From Calidithermus roseus (GTDB taxonomy: Bacteria; Deinococcota; Deinococci; Deinococcales; Thermaceae), in the NCBI RefSeq assembly GCF_003574095.1, contig NZ_QWLA01000011.1, forward strand, positions 1 through 58,896: a DNA stretch of 58,896 bases, written 5' to 3'. Position numbers and translations under genes: made by a program. This document shows positions 1-8,418 of the stretch, piece by piece. Numbering within the stretch: the stretch's first letter is position 1; every line of letters starts with the position of its first letter. The notes under the pieces were generated by a model. That model did no database searches. It was not told where the DNA came from and saw nothing but the letters and a program-made list of their open reading frames with translations.

Positions 1-160
1 AGCCGGGGTAGTTCTCCACCTCCTCGGTCTGGGCGATCTGCCCCCCGGGCAACCCCTTCTCCAAAATCACGCTCCTCAGGCCGCCCCGCCCGGTGTAGAT
101 GCCCGCCGTGAGCCCCGCCGGACCCCCCCCGATGATCACCACGTCGTAAAGATCACTCAT
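1..160 (-). CDS. trxB: Thioredoxin reductase, N-terminal part (cut by window edge)
   Basis: The gene reads leftwards from the ATG at 158-160 and runs off the left edge, so only about 53 residues are visible. They begin [20 protein letters not shown], a classic FAD-binding GxGxxG dinucleotide fold. A stretch ending [18 protein letters not shown] follows, which is typical of thioredoxin reductases. The family is a flavoprotein that uses NADPH to reduce thioredoxin in the cytoplasm. The CxxC redox centre lies outside the window, so a ferredoxin/flavodoxin-NADP reductase relative without CxxC cannot be excluded. The [13 protein letters not shown] motif favours TrxB. Confidence 0.85.
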   Translation of the reverse strand, partial: MSDLYDVVIIGGGPAGLTAGIYTGRGGLRSVILEKGLPGGQIAQTEEVENYPG

Positions 161-316
161 GGCAACGCTCCAATCACCCGTATCAAGTTACACCCTGCCA
201 TCGGCTCGAGTCGGTAGGCAGAGTGACGGTAAGGGAGATGCTACCAACTCCAGATAGATCGTAGGCGATGGCCCAGCTTGGGACTAGGACAGAAAGCCCT
301 ACACCTAGCCTTAGGC

Positions 317-379
317 GTTGGGCTTTTGGCTATGGACCATCAGCTATCGACTGTTGGCGTTTTCAGCGTATGGCGTAGG
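317..379. repeat. Degenerate heptad-phased intergenic array
   Basis: This AT/GC-mixed intergenic stretch can be written as nine consecutive 7-mers, many ending GGC, AGC or GAC (for example TTTTGGC, TATGGAC, TATCGAC, TGTTGGC). It belongs to the same style of 7-bp periodic non-coding DNA seen at 8291, 15842, 19879, 52023 and 53437. The rest of 161-390 shows no gene I can support. Confidence 0.5.
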
Positions 380-390
380 ACACGATCTTT

Positions 391-424
391 AAAGAAAAGC
401 TAAACCCCCGGAATTTCCGAGGGT
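391..424 (-). terminator. Terminator after the Gln/Glu tRNA genes
   Basis: Read on the minus strand, 424-404 forms an 8-bp stem (ACCCTCGG with CCGGGGGT, one G-U pair) around a 5-base loop. A T-rich stretch follows at 403-391. It starts six bases beyond the encoded CCA of tRNA-Glu, so it fits a Rho-independent terminator of the tRNA transcript. Confidence 0.65.
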
Positions 425-429
425 GTTTC

Positions 430-504
430 TGGTGACCCCAAGGGGATTCGAACCCCTGCCGCCGCCTTGAAAGGGCGGTGACCTAACCGCTAGTCGATGG
501 GGCC
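430..504 (-). tRNA. tRNA-Glu (anticodon TTC)
   Basis: On the minus strand the acceptor stem GGCCCCA pairs with TGGGGTC, with one G-U pair. The anticodon stem CCGCC/GGCGG holds a loop with TTC, which reads GAA/GAG. The T arm has the normal GGTTCGAATCC form, and the 3' CCA is encoded at 430-432. Charged tRNA-Glu is also the substrate of HemA, encoded at 47069 in this window. Confidence 0.95.
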
Positions 505-538
505 GAGTGGCCGCTTTTCCCGTTGGGCGCGAGAATTT

Positions 539-612
539 TGGCTGGGGCGCGTGGATTCGAACCACGATTGACGGAGCCAGAATCCGTAGTCCTGCCGTTA
601 GACGACGCCCCA
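539..612 (-). tRNA. tRNA-Gln (anticodon CTG)
   Basis: On the minus strand the acceptor stem TGGGGCG pairs with CGCCCCA. The anticodon stem ACGGA/TCCGT encloses loop TTCTGGC, giving anticodon CTG (codon CAG). The T arm GGTTCGAATCC is intact, the discriminator is G and the CCA end is encoded at 539-541. It lies 34 bases upstream of tRNA-Glu on the same strand, and both probably come from one transcript. Confidence 0.95.
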
Positions 613-706
613 GCGAGGCCCTGGCCTGACGTTCTTAGAGAACGCACCCGCAAACGGGCATCAGAGATGGTACACAATCGTCACGCGCTTGGCAAGCCCT
701 CCCGCC

Positions 707-712
707 TATAAT
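707..712 (+). promoter_or_regulatory. Consensus -10 box (TATAAT) before the three-gene cluster
   Basis: A perfect TATAAT sits 21 bases before the GTG start at 734, with a GGGAAGG ribosome site between them. I see no good -35 hexamer at 16-18 bases spacing. Confidence 0.6.
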
Positions 713-733
713 CACCTGGGAAGGTGTCCATAG

Positions 734-1384
734 GTGGATGTCGAAGCCAAAATTATCGAAGCGCTGATGGGGTATGTCTCGCGGGGAGCCGCCGAGAGTC
801 TGCTGCGCCGGGTGCTGCATAGGGCCCGCAAAAACCCTCTGGTGATGGGACCGCAGGAGTGGATCGAGCTGATTGAAGGTCCGCTGCTGGCAGAGTTGCG
901 GCAGGTGCTGCCCATCACCGGGCAAATCCCCCCGCTCAAGGGGCTGGTCAAGGGCCTGCGCCAGGTGCGCGCTTCGGCCTCCTCACCGGTGGTGCAGGCC
1001 GAAGCGCCCCTCGAGCCCACCCTCGAGCTGCCCCTCGACTGGCTCGACCTCAGCGAAGCAGAGGTGCGCCTGAGCCTTTTGCAGGAACTCGCCCGCGTCG
1101 AAGGGGTGCTGGGGGTGGCGATCCAAACCCCCTGGGGACAGGAAATTCGCCTGCCCGAGGACTCGGGGGAGCTGCCGCTGCTGGTGAACATGGCCCACCG
1201 GTTACTTTCCCTACGGCAGCCTTACACCATGTTTTACACTGTCCTGGGAAATGCCCAGCTCATGGTGCGTGGGATGGGCCAGAGTTGGGTGGCAGTCCTC
1301 GCTGATCACGATGCCAACCCCGGTCATCTGCTCTACCGGCTGCGCCAGCTACAGACGGCACCCCAAGAGGCCAGACCACGCTAG
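734..1384 (+). CDS. Unknown protein with probable C-terminal Roadblock/LC7-like domain
   Basis: This 216-residue protein is not one I recognise by name. The first 75 or so residues are predicted helical (MDVEAKIIEALMGYVSRGAA...). A short variable linker follows, then residues 115-205 start EGVLGVAIQTPWGQEIRLPE and continue with alternating strands and helices. That pattern of a hydrophobic strand, a glycine turn, a second strand and a final long strand resembles Roadblock/LC7 domains, which bind small GTPases or form dimeric scaffolds. It has no signal peptide or membrane segment, so it is probably cytoplasmic. The GTG start follows GGGAAGG by nine bases. The next gene begins 14 bases after the stop, and its AGGAGG overlaps this gene's stop codon, so the two are one operon. 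The domain call is by eye and unverified. Confidence 0.6.
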   Translation: MDVEAKIIEALMGYVSRGAAESLLRRVLHRARKNPLVMGPQEWIELIEGPLLAELRQVLPITGQIPPLKGLVKGLRQVRASASSPVVQAEAPLEPTLELPLDWLDLSEAEVRLSLLQELARVEGVLGVAIQTPWGQEIRLPEDSGELPLLVNMAHRLLSLRQPYTMFYTVLGNAQLMVRGMGQSWVAVLADHDANPGHLLYRLRQLQTAPQEARPR

Positions 1385-1398
1385 GAGGCTTGATCTCG

Positions 1399-3210
1399 AT
1401 GATGAAACGATGGATTGCAGTGATCGTTCTCGGGGCCTGGGCCTGGGCCGCCCCGCTGACCACCGTCTACGACAGGGTTGCTTCACTGATGAACCAGGTC
1501 CAGAGCGTACAGAGCAGCAACCCCAAGCAGGCTAGCGACCTCCTGCGGCAGGCCGACGAGTACCTGAGCAAGGAGGGCAGCGAGCTTTCGATGAAGCTGC
1601 GCGAGGGCATATCCACCGCCCTGCGCGACGCCCAGACCGCCCTGGCCCGCAAGAGCAGGGCCGACCTCGAAGCCCGCTTGCAGATGGTGCGGAGCCTATT
1701 GGGCAAAGCCCTCTACGACAGCTATTTCGACGCTCTGGGGAACGCCCAGGCCGACGCCGCCAGGGCCCTGTTGCCCCGGCTGATCGCCGCCAGCGCCCTG
1801 CCCAAGACCCTCACCGCACAAATCGAGGGACTGGGCAACGACATCGACAAAGTGCGCCAGACCCTCGAGCGCACCTACGCGCAGGGGATCGTCAACGCCC
1901 TCTCGCGCGCCCGCAGCCAGACTAACGCCACCCAGGCTTTTCTCGAGGCCACCCGGGCCTACACCCTCTACCTGGTGGTGCAGGAATCCCCACGGGCTAC
2001 CGGCCTGAGCGCCAGGGCCTTCGTCAACGCCCTGAGCAAGCTCTCCAACAACGACCTGGCGGGCTTCCGCAAGGATATCGAAGCGCTACGCCAGCAGGCC
2101 GAGGGCTTTTTAGGACGGGTGAACTCGAGTTCGCCAGGTGCGGTCCGGAGTTCCGCCCCAGCCCGCACCGTCACCGCCCCCCCCGCCAAAGGGGGGGCGG
2201 GTTCCCAGGTGACCCAGGCTCAAGCGACGCCCGCCGCCCAATCCGCTTCCAAGCCAGCTCAGGCCCCCCAGCAGGTGGTGGCCCAGGCCGCACCGGTGAA
2301 GAGCGATGGTCATGAAGAACGCTACGAGGGCAAACTGGACGCCTCCACCCAAGCCCGTGTGGAGGTGGTGCTGGCCCGGCTGGGCTTCGCCGACCTGGGT
2401 GAGTGGGTCAGGGGCATGAACCTCGAGCTGCGGGCGCGCCTGGGTGAGGCCACCGCCCACGTCAAGAGCGGGAACTTCGAGGGGGTGCGCGAATACCTCG
2501 AGCTCTCCCACAACGCCTACAAGGAGCGCTACTACCCGGTGGTGCGCCTCCTCGACCCAGCCCTCGCCGACCGCTTCGACCGCCTGCTGGGGCGCATGCA
2601 GGAGGCCGTCGGCCTGCGGGCTACCGACCTGGCCGTGGCCCTGGCCGAGGTGCAGGAAATCGAGGAGCGGCTGGAGGGGCGCAGCCTGGGTCTGGGCCAT
2701 GCCCTCCAGGTCCAGCTCGAGCTGCTTCTGCTGGGTATTCCCCGGGCCTTCGTGTTCATCCTGGCGGCCCTCCTGGCGGTCTTCCCGCTCTACCTGGTGA
2801 ACCTGACCTTCGGCGGGCGCAACACCTACTGGCGGCTGCTGGGACTGGCCTTCTTCTTCCTCTTCCTGCCGGCCATGATCGAGGGGCTGTCCTACGTGGC
2901 CTCCATCCTGGCCGACCCTCGTTTTGGCAAGCTGGGCTTTTTGGCCCCGCTGTCGACCTTTTCGATCCAGAGCAGCCTGATGGCCCAGCTTCTGTGGGGC
3001 CTGACGCTGTTTCTAGTCATCGGCCTCTCGGCAGCCGGCCTGCGGGGAATCGCCGTGCAGTTCGGCCTCATCCAAGACCGCCGCGCCCGCGCCAACACCA
3101 CCACCGTCGCACAGACCAACCCCGGCCTCGCCGCGACCGCGCCTATGCGTGCTGCTGCCGACCCCAAGCTCACCAGCGAGACCATCGTAGAGTGGGACGA
3201 GGAGTTTTGA
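1399..3210 (+). CDS. Exported helical membrane protein of unknown function
   Basis: About 603 residues, starting at ATG 1399, which lies 10 bases after AGGAGG (1383-1388); the earlier in-frame TTG at 1390 is too close to that site. Residues 1-18 look like a signal peptide ending AWA-A. Residues about 20-230 are almost entirely helical and rich in Ala, Leu, Arg and Gln. A low-complexity Pro/Ala/Gln linker follows (about 235-305), then a second helical domain (310-430). Three hydrophobic segments come next (around AFVFILAALLAVFPLYLV, RLLGLAFFFLFLPAMI and LLWGLTLFLVIGLSAA). The tail is short and acidic, ending EWDEEF. The layout suggests a large extracytoplasmic helical part anchored by three C-terminal helices, with a cytoplasmic tail that could meet the flanking soluble partners. 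No enzyme motif is visible. Confidence 0.65.
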   Translation: MMKRWIAVIVLGAWAWAAPLTTVYDRVASLMNQVQSVQSSNPKQASDLLRQADEYLSKEGSELSMKLREGISTALRDAQTALARKSRADLEARLQMVRSLLGKALYDSYFDALGNAQADAARALLPRLIAASALPKTLTAQIEGLGNDIDKVRQTLERTYAQGIVNALSRARSQTNATQAFLEATRAYTLYLVVQESPRATGLSARAFVNALSKLSNNDLAGFRKDIEALRQQAEGFLGRVNSSSPGAVRSSAPARTVTAPPAKGGAGSQVTQAQATPAAQSASKPAQAPQQVVAQAAPVKSDGHEERYEGKLDASTQARVEVVLARLGFADLGEWVRGMNLELRARLGEATAHVKSGNFEGVREYLELSHNAYKERYYPVVRLLDPALADRFDRLLGRMQEAVGLRATDLAVALAEVQEIEERLEGRSLGLGHALQVQLELLLLGIPRAFVFILAALLAVFPLYLVNLTFGGRNTYWRLLGLAFFFLFLPAMIEGLSYVASILADPRFGKLGFLAPLSTFSIQSSLMAQLLWGLTLFLVIGLSAAGLRGIAVQFGLIQDRRARANTTTVAQTNPGLAATAPMRAAADPKLTSETIVEWDEEF

Positions 3211-3281
3211 GGGTCTGGCCCTGGACGGCTGGACTCGAGGGAACGGCGGGCTGAGGTAACTTAGAGGTGGAGGCATCGCAA

Positions 3282-5951
3282 GTGTCTTTGTACCAGAACC
3301 TGTTTCAGTCGCTCGAGCCCTTCCTGGGCGCCAAGACCCAGTCCATCCTGGAAGAGGGCGTGCGGCGCTTGGGGGTAGACCCCGACCGCCTGGACGTCAC
3401 CCAGGCCGAGAGCATCCTCAAGCGCCTGGTGTACCGCGAGTTGCAGTCCAACCGCACCCCCGCCGAGGCCCGCAGCCTGGTGGACGGCCTGCTCAAGGAG
3501 TTGCGGGAGCAGTCGGGAGGAAAGGAGGGCGGCGGGCTGGCCGCGCTGGAAGCCGGTTTCAAACGCTTCAGCCTGTACCTCGACTGGCCCGAGGTGGCCC
3601 GGCTGCGCGGCATCCTGAGCGTGCTGCGCAAGGAGCCCGAGGGCTCGGAGGCCAGCCGCATGCTCAAGGAGGGCCAGGAGTTGTTGCGGCAACTCGAGGA
3701 GCGCCTGCAGAGCGCACTGCTGCGCCAGACCCGCGACATCGCCGATTTGCAGGCGGTGTTCGAGCGGGTCAAGATGATCGGCGGGCCCAAGATTCGCCGC
3801 CTCGAGTCGCTGATTCGCCAGATCCAGGAGGCCCACTCCAGCGAGACGTTGGCCCAGGCCGAGGTCGAGCGGGCCCGCACCCTGGCCGCCGAACTGCGCA
3901 AGCTGGTGGAGTCGAGCGCCATCAGCGCCCCGCGCAACGCCACCGAGCCCGCTCTGGTGGTCGAAGACGAGGAGGAGCCGGTGGTGGCCGTCGAGCCGGT
4001 GGTGGAGACCGATGCCCCCGAGGCTGTCGGGGAGGCGGGTGGGGCTTGGGATATCGTCATCGACCTCGACAGTCTCTCCCAGGAGCAGCAAAGCCGCATC
4101 CGCGAGATCGACTTAGCCGAGGAGCGCCGACGGCTCGAGACCCTCAAGGAGCGCTACGCGGCGGTGCTCTCCCGCGCCGCAGTGGCCGAGGAGCTGGCCC
4201 GGCTGGAAGCGGAGCTGGCCCAGGGCAATCTGCTGGGTGAGGCCCTGAGTGCCCTCGAGCAGCAGCTCAAGTCGGCCCAGACCGAGGCCATCTCCGAGGC
4301 CCGTGCCCGCTACGAATGGCTCACCGACCGCATGCGCCAGCTCTCCTCCCCCGCCCACCGCGACGACGTGGACACCGCCAGACTGGCCGCGTTGGCTGCG
4401 CGGCTGACGGTGGCCTGGGAGACGCTGCAAGGGGGCGCGGTGCCGCAGGATTTGCTCGAGCTCGCCGAGGACGTGCAGGCCCTCGAGGCCGAGACCCGCA
4501 GCCGCCGCGAGAATCGCGAGCGCCTGGCCCGGCTATCCCAAGTCCTCGAAGCCCTGCGCGCCGAGGCCGAGTCGGCGCTGGCTACCTACCGCAACCACCC
4601 GCAGGTCCAAGCCTACTTGGCGCGGCTGGCCCAGGCCAAACCCGACGAAGCCAGCCTGCAGGCCCTGCGCCAGGACTTCTCGGCGCTGATGGTGGCCCTC
4701 ACCAAGGAGCAGAAGGAGCGCGACGAACGCCTCAAGCGCTCCAGCCTCAAGGCCGCGGCCCAGGCCCTGCCGGTGATGCCGGGCCTGGAGATCCACCACG
4801 CCCAGCTGCTCCAGCAGATCGAAACCCCCGGCAGCGACTTGGTGGCCCTGGAGAACTACCTGCAGCAGCTCACCCAGCGCACCCGCGACCTCGTGGCCCA
4901 GCGGCTGGAAGCCCTGGCCCAGAAGGCGCAGCAAATGGGGATCGAACTCGAGGGCCTGGCCGAAGCCCAGGCCGCCCTGGCCGAGGAGCGCATCCCCGAT
5001 CCTGCCGCGCTCGAGCGGCTCTTAGAGGAGCGGGTGAACGAGCAGGCCAACCAGCGCCGCCGCCAACTCGCCGGCGAGCTCAGCCGCTACGAGGCCGCGG
5101 CCCAGGGCCTACGCGGCCTAGGCGAGGAAAAGCTGCTGGGCCTGATCACCGAGGCCCGCAACCGCCTAGCTCTGGGCGAGATCCCCGACACCGCCCCCAT
5201 CAAGGCCGAGCTGACCCGGCTAGTGCAGCTACAGGACAACCTGCGCGCCGAGGTGGCGGTGAGCCTGGCCGATCTGCTCGAGCGCTTCAACGCCCACCGG
5301 GCGATGGGCGGGGAGACGGTGATCCGGCTCAAGCCGATGATCGAATTCCTCACCTCGGCAGTCGAACGCTTGGCCCGGGTGGGGCCTTCGGGCATCCTCG
5401 AGGTGCGTCAGGCCATCGCCGAAGCCATGCCTCTGGTCAAGCAACTCGAAGAAGAGCACAAGGCCGCCATGGCGCTGATGCAAGACCTCAAAGGCGGCGA
5501 ACTCGATGCCCTGCTGGGGATCTTCGACGCCCAGCCGCAGGCCGTCCCCAGGCCTCCCGCCAGCACCCCGGCCTCCAACCCGGTCCCCCCTACCCCAGCC
5601 CCCGAGGTCGAACCCGCCGAGGAGGTCGTGGCCGAAGACCCAGGCGATGCCCTGGCGCCGTTCAGGCTCAGGGGTGTCGAAGCCGTGGCCTTGGTGAGTG
5701 AGGATGGCCTGCTGATGGGCAAGCTTCCCACGACCTTCCAGAGCGTGCGAACGGCCTTCAGCGACCTGAGCTCGCTGGCGGGAGAGCTGGCCGGAGCCAC
5801 CACCCGCCTGGCGGTGGTCTCGCTGCCCCACAACGTCGTGATCATGGTCCCCCTGGGCGAGAAGGGCCTGTTCATCCTGGCCGAGAAGCCCCTGCTCTCG
5901 CGCCTGCTCACGCAGGTCGAGCGCCACCGGGCTGAGCTGGCGCGGCTGTAG
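3282..5951 (+). CDS. Giant coiled-coil protein with C-terminal Roadblock-like domain
   Basis: About 889 residues from GTG 3282, eight bases after GGTGGAGG; an alternative GTG lies at 3267 inside that ribosome site. The first 740 residues are nearly all charged amphipathic helix rich in Glu, Arg, Leu, Ala and Gln, as in long coiled coils, interrupted once by an acidic Val/Glu linker near residue 225-255. A Pro-rich linker (around residue 745-785) leads to a final domain of about 95 residues (FRLRGVEAVALVSEDGLLMG to the end). Its order strand, glycine turn, strand, helix, strand, strand resembles Roadblock/LC7. It has no signal peptide. It follows the membrane-protein gene by 71 bases, so the three genes probably make one assembly. 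Coiled-coil content is visible directly; the function is unknown. Confidence 0.65.
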   Translation: MSLYQNLFQSLEPFLGAKTQSILEEGVRRLGVDPDRLDVTQAESILKRLVYRELQSNRTPAEARSLVDGLLKELREQSGGKEGGGLAALEAGFKRFSLYLDWPEVARLRGILSVLRKEPEGSEASRMLKEGQELLRQLEERLQSALLRQTRDIADLQAVFERVKMIGGPKIRRLESLIRQIQEAHSSETLAQAEVERARTLAAELRKLVESSAISAPRNATEPALVVEDEEEPVVAVEPVVETDAPEAVGEAGGAWDIVIDLDSLSQEQQSRIREIDLAEERRRLETLKERYAAVLSRAAVAEELARLEAELAQGNLLGEALSALEQQLKSAQTEAISEARARYEWLTDRMRQLSSPAHRDDVDTARLAALAARLTVAWETLQGGAVPQDLLELAEDVQALEAETRSRRENRERLARLSQVLEALRAEAESALATYRNHPQVQAYLARLAQAKPDEASLQALRQDFSALMVALTKEQKERDERLKRSSLKAAAQALPVMPGLEIHHAQLLQQIETPGSDLVALENYLQQLTQRTRDLVAQRLEALAQKAQQMGIELEGLAEAQAALAEERIPDPAALERLLEERVNEQANQRRRQLAGELSRYEAAAQGLRGLGEEKLLGLITEARNRLALGEIPDTAPIKAELTRLVQLQDNLRAEVAVSLADLLERFNAHRAMGGETVIRLKPMIEFLTSAVERLARVGPSGILEVRQAIAEAMPLVKQLEEEHKAAMALMQDLKGGELDALLGIFDAQPQAVPRPPASTPASNPVPPTPAPEVEPAEEVVAEDPGDALAPFRLRGVEAVALVSEDGLLMGKLPTTFQSVRTAFSDLSSLAGELAGATTRLAVVSLPHNVVIMVPLGEKGLFILAEKPLLSRLLTQVERHRAELARL

Positions 5952-6057
5952 CGCTCAACACCAAACGCCGAAAGGCCGCTCGTGGCCTCTGGTCATGAGC
6001 CTTCGACTACCGAGCATTGACTGGCTTCCACTGAACCATCTTTTCAGGGCCCAATGC

Positions 6058-6063
6058 TACACT
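6058..6063 (+). promoter_or_regulatory. TANNNT box (TACACT) before relA/spoT
   Basis: TACACT lies seven bases before the GTG start, a -10 position that would give a leaderless or nearly leaderless transcript. Confidence 0.45.
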
Positions 6064-6070
6064 GGGAGAA

Positions 6071-8293
6071 GTGTCGCAGGCGGTCGAAGTCAGTCCAGTC
6101 CAACTTTGGGGCCAGCTCGAGCCCAAAATCCGCTACCTGCCCGAGGCCTCACGAGCCAAAGTGCGGGAGGCGCTGGATTTCGCCTTTGAAGCACACAAAG
6201 AGCAGCGCCGCAGGAGCGGCGAGCCCTTCATCATCCATCCGGTGGCGGTGGCGGAAATCCTGGCCGAGCTCAAGCTCGATGCCGACACGCTGATGGCCGG
6301 GTTGCTGCACGACACGGTCGAGGACACCGAAGCCCGCCCCGAGCAGATCGAGGCCCGCTTCGGCGCGGTGGTGCGCAGGATTGTGGAGGGGGAGACCAAA
6401 GTCTCCAAGCTCTACAAGCTCGCCCACGCCGCCAGCGAAGACAAGCACGCCGAGGAAAAGCACGCCGAGGACCTGCGCCAGATGTTCATCGCCATGGCCG
6501 AGGACGTGCGCATCATCATCGTCAAGCTGGCCGACCGGCTGCACAACATGCGCACCCTCGAGTTCATGCCCCCCGACAAGCAGGCCCGCATCGCCCGCGA
6601 GACCCTGGAGATCTACGCGCCGCTGGCGCACCGATTGGGTATCGGGCAGCTCAAGTGGGAACTCGAGGACCTCTCCTTCCGCTACCTCAACCCCGAGGCC
6701 TATACCCAGCTCACCCAGCGGCTCAAGAGCCACCGCGACGAGCGCGAGAGCGCGGTGGAGAAGGCCAGGGAGAGCTTACAGGCGGTCTTGCAGCGCGATT
6801 CCATCCTGCGCAGCCTGGTCAAAAGCTGCGAGGTCACCGGGCGCACCAAGCACCTCTACAGCATCTGGAAAAAGATGGAGCGCGAGGGCAAGGAGCTGGC
6901 GCAGATCTACGACCTCCTGGCCCTGCGGGTGATCCTCGAGCCCCGCCCCACCGAAGACCCCGAAGAAAAAGCCATGCGCGAGAAACAGGTCTGCTACCAC
7001 GTGCTGGGCCTGGTGCACGCGCTGTGGCAACCCATTCCAGGCCGGGTCAAGGACTACATCGCTGTGCCCAAGCCCAACGGCTACCAGTCGCTGCACACCA
7101 CGGTGATCGCGGTCAACGGTCTGCCGCTGGAGGTGCAGATCCGCACTCGCGAGATGCACCGCGTAGCCGAGTTCGGCATCGCCGCCCACTGGCTTTACAA
7201 GGAGGGCCTCACCGATCCCGAGGAGGTCAGGCGCCGGGTGAGCTGGCTGCACTCGATCCAGGAGTGGCAGCAGGAGTTCTCCAGCTCGCGCGAGTTCGTG
7301 GAGGTGGTGACGCGCGACCTGCTGGGCGGACGGGTCTTCGTGTTCACGCCCAAGGGCAAGGTCATCAACCTGCCCTCAGGCTCAGGGCCGGTGGACTTCG
7401 CCTACCACATCCACACCGAGGTGGGCCACCACATGGTGGGGGCCAAGGTCAACGGGCGGATCGTGCCCCTGAGCCACGAGCTGCAAAACGGCGACATCGT
7501 CGAGATTCTCACCGCCAAGACCGCCCACCCCTCCAAGGACTGGATCGAATACGCCAAGACCCGCAGCGCCAAGAGCAAGCTCCGGGCTTACTTCCGCGCC
7601 TCGGAGCGGCAGGAGTTGCTGGAGAAGGGGGCGAGGATGCTGGAGAAGTACTTCAAGCGTCGGGGCATCCCCAGGCCGCTGGAGAGCCAGCTCGAGGAGG
7701 CCGCCCGCAAGATCGTGCGCTCCTCCTCCCCCGACGACCTCTACCTGGCCCTGGCCACGAACCGCGTCACCGTGCCGCAGGTGGCCCGCATCCTGCTGCC
7801 CAAGCCCCAGATGGTGGAAATCGCCAAACCCAAGCCAACGCCCAACCAGCTCGGGATCCGGCTGGAAAACGGCCTGGTAGCGCCCTTGAAGCTGGCGAGC
7901 TGCTGCATGCCCAACAAGGGCGACCCCATCCTGGGCTACGTGACCAGGGGCCGGGGCGTGAGCATCCACAAAGCCGACTGCCCCAACCTGCGCCGCCTGA
8001 TGGAAGGCGAAGCGGGCCGCATCGTTCCGGCGTACTGGGAGGGATTGGGCCGGGTGATGCAGCTCGAGGTGCTCGCTGACGACCGCGCCGGGCTGCTGCG
8101 CGACATCATGGACGCCATCGCCTCGATGGGCAAGAGCGCCATGGGGGTCAACTCTCACCCCGTGAGCCCTTTGAGCAAGGTCTTCAGCATCAAAACCCGC
8201 ATCGAGGTCAACGTCGGCGAGCAAGCCACCCTCGACGAGCGCCTGCGCCAAGTGAGCAACGTGCGCGAGGTGAACTGGTCTCCGGTGCGTTAG
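6071..8293 (+). CDS. relA: RelA/SpoT family (p)ppGpp synthetase/hydrolase
   Basis: This 740-residue protein has the full long-RSH layout. The HD hydrolase domain (about 30-190) carries HPVAVAEIL and LLHDTVEDT. The synthetase domain (about 230-370) has YSIWKKM, DYIAVPKPNGYQSLHT and EVQIRTREMH. A TGS domain follows (about 395-460, VFTPKGKVINLPSGSGPVDFAYHIH), then a zinc-finger-like region with LASCCMPNKGDPI, and a C-terminal ACT domain (about 665-740). Such enzymes make and hydrolyse the stringent-response alarmones (p)ppGpp. The HD motif HDTVEDT is intact, so a bifunctional SpoT/Rel type is likely. Start is GTG 6071, preceded by GGGAGA and by a TACACT box. Confidence 0.95.
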   Translation: MSQAVEVSPVQLWGQLEPKIRYLPEASRAKVREALDFAFEAHKEQRRRSGEPFIIHPVAVAEILAELKLDADTLMAGLLHDTVEDTEARPEQIEARFGAVVRRIVEGETKVSKLYKLAHAASEDKHAEEKHAEDLRQMFIAMAEDVRIIIVKLADRLHNMRTLEFMPPDKQARIARETLEIYAPLAHRLGIGQLKWELEDLSFRYLNPEAYTQLTQRLKSHRDERESAVEKARESLQAVLQRDSILRSLVKSCEVTGRTKHLYSIWKKMEREGKELAQIYDLLALRVILEPRPTEDPEEKAMREKQVCYHVLGLVHALWQPIPGRVKDYIAVPKPNGYQSLHTTVIAVNGLPLEVQIRTREMHRVAEFGIAAHWLYKEGLTDPEEVRRRVSWLHSIQEWQQEFSSSREFVEVVTRDLLGGRVFVFTPKGKVINLPSGSGPVDFAYHIHTEVGHHMVGAKVNGRIVPLSHELQNGDIVEILTAKTAHPSKDWIEYAKTRSAKSKLRAYFRASERQELLEKGARMLEKYFKRRGIPRPLESQLEEAARKIVRSSSPDDLYLALATNRVTVPQVARILLPKPQMVEIAKPKPTPNQLGIRLENGLVAPLKLASCCMPNKGDPILGYVTRGRGVSIHKADCPNLRRLMEGEAGRIVPAYWEGLGRVMQLEVLADDRAGLLRDIMDAIASMGKSAMGVNSHPVSPLSKVFSIKTRIEVNVGEQATLDERLRQVSNVREVNWSPVR

Positions 8294-8400
8294 CAGCGGG
8301 CAGCGCTCAGCTCGTGGTCCGCAGTTCGTCGAGGGCCGAGGCGTCTTGCATCTTGGTCTTTCGTTCTGCGTTTTGTGTCTTGCGTTTGGCGCAAGACACA
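8291..8400. repeat. Heptad-phased array with hairpin, relA to DUF92 gap
   Basis: From the relA stop codon onwards the gap reads as successive 7-mers (such as GGGCAGC, GCTCAGC, GGCGTCT, GCGTTTT, GTGTCTT). Its right end contains a perfect inverted repeat, GTGTCTTGCG at 8375-8384 and CGCAAGACAC at 8390-8399 with a 5-base loop. No T-run follows, so I do not call it a terminator. Confidence 0.6.
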
Positions 8401-8406
8401 TTGCTG

Positions 8407-8412
8407 TACCCT
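8407..8412 (+). promoter_or_regulatory. TANNNT box (TACCCT) before DUF92 gene
   Basis: TACCCT ends six bases before ATG 8419, fitting a leaderless transcript. It lies just right of the heptad array and hairpin. Confidence 0.4.
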
Positions 8413-8418
8413 GGTGCA

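Noticed and set aside
8375-8399. Hairpin after relA as a Rho-independent terminator
   Set aside because: The stem is perfect but no T-run follows on either side, and it is made of the heptad repeat units.
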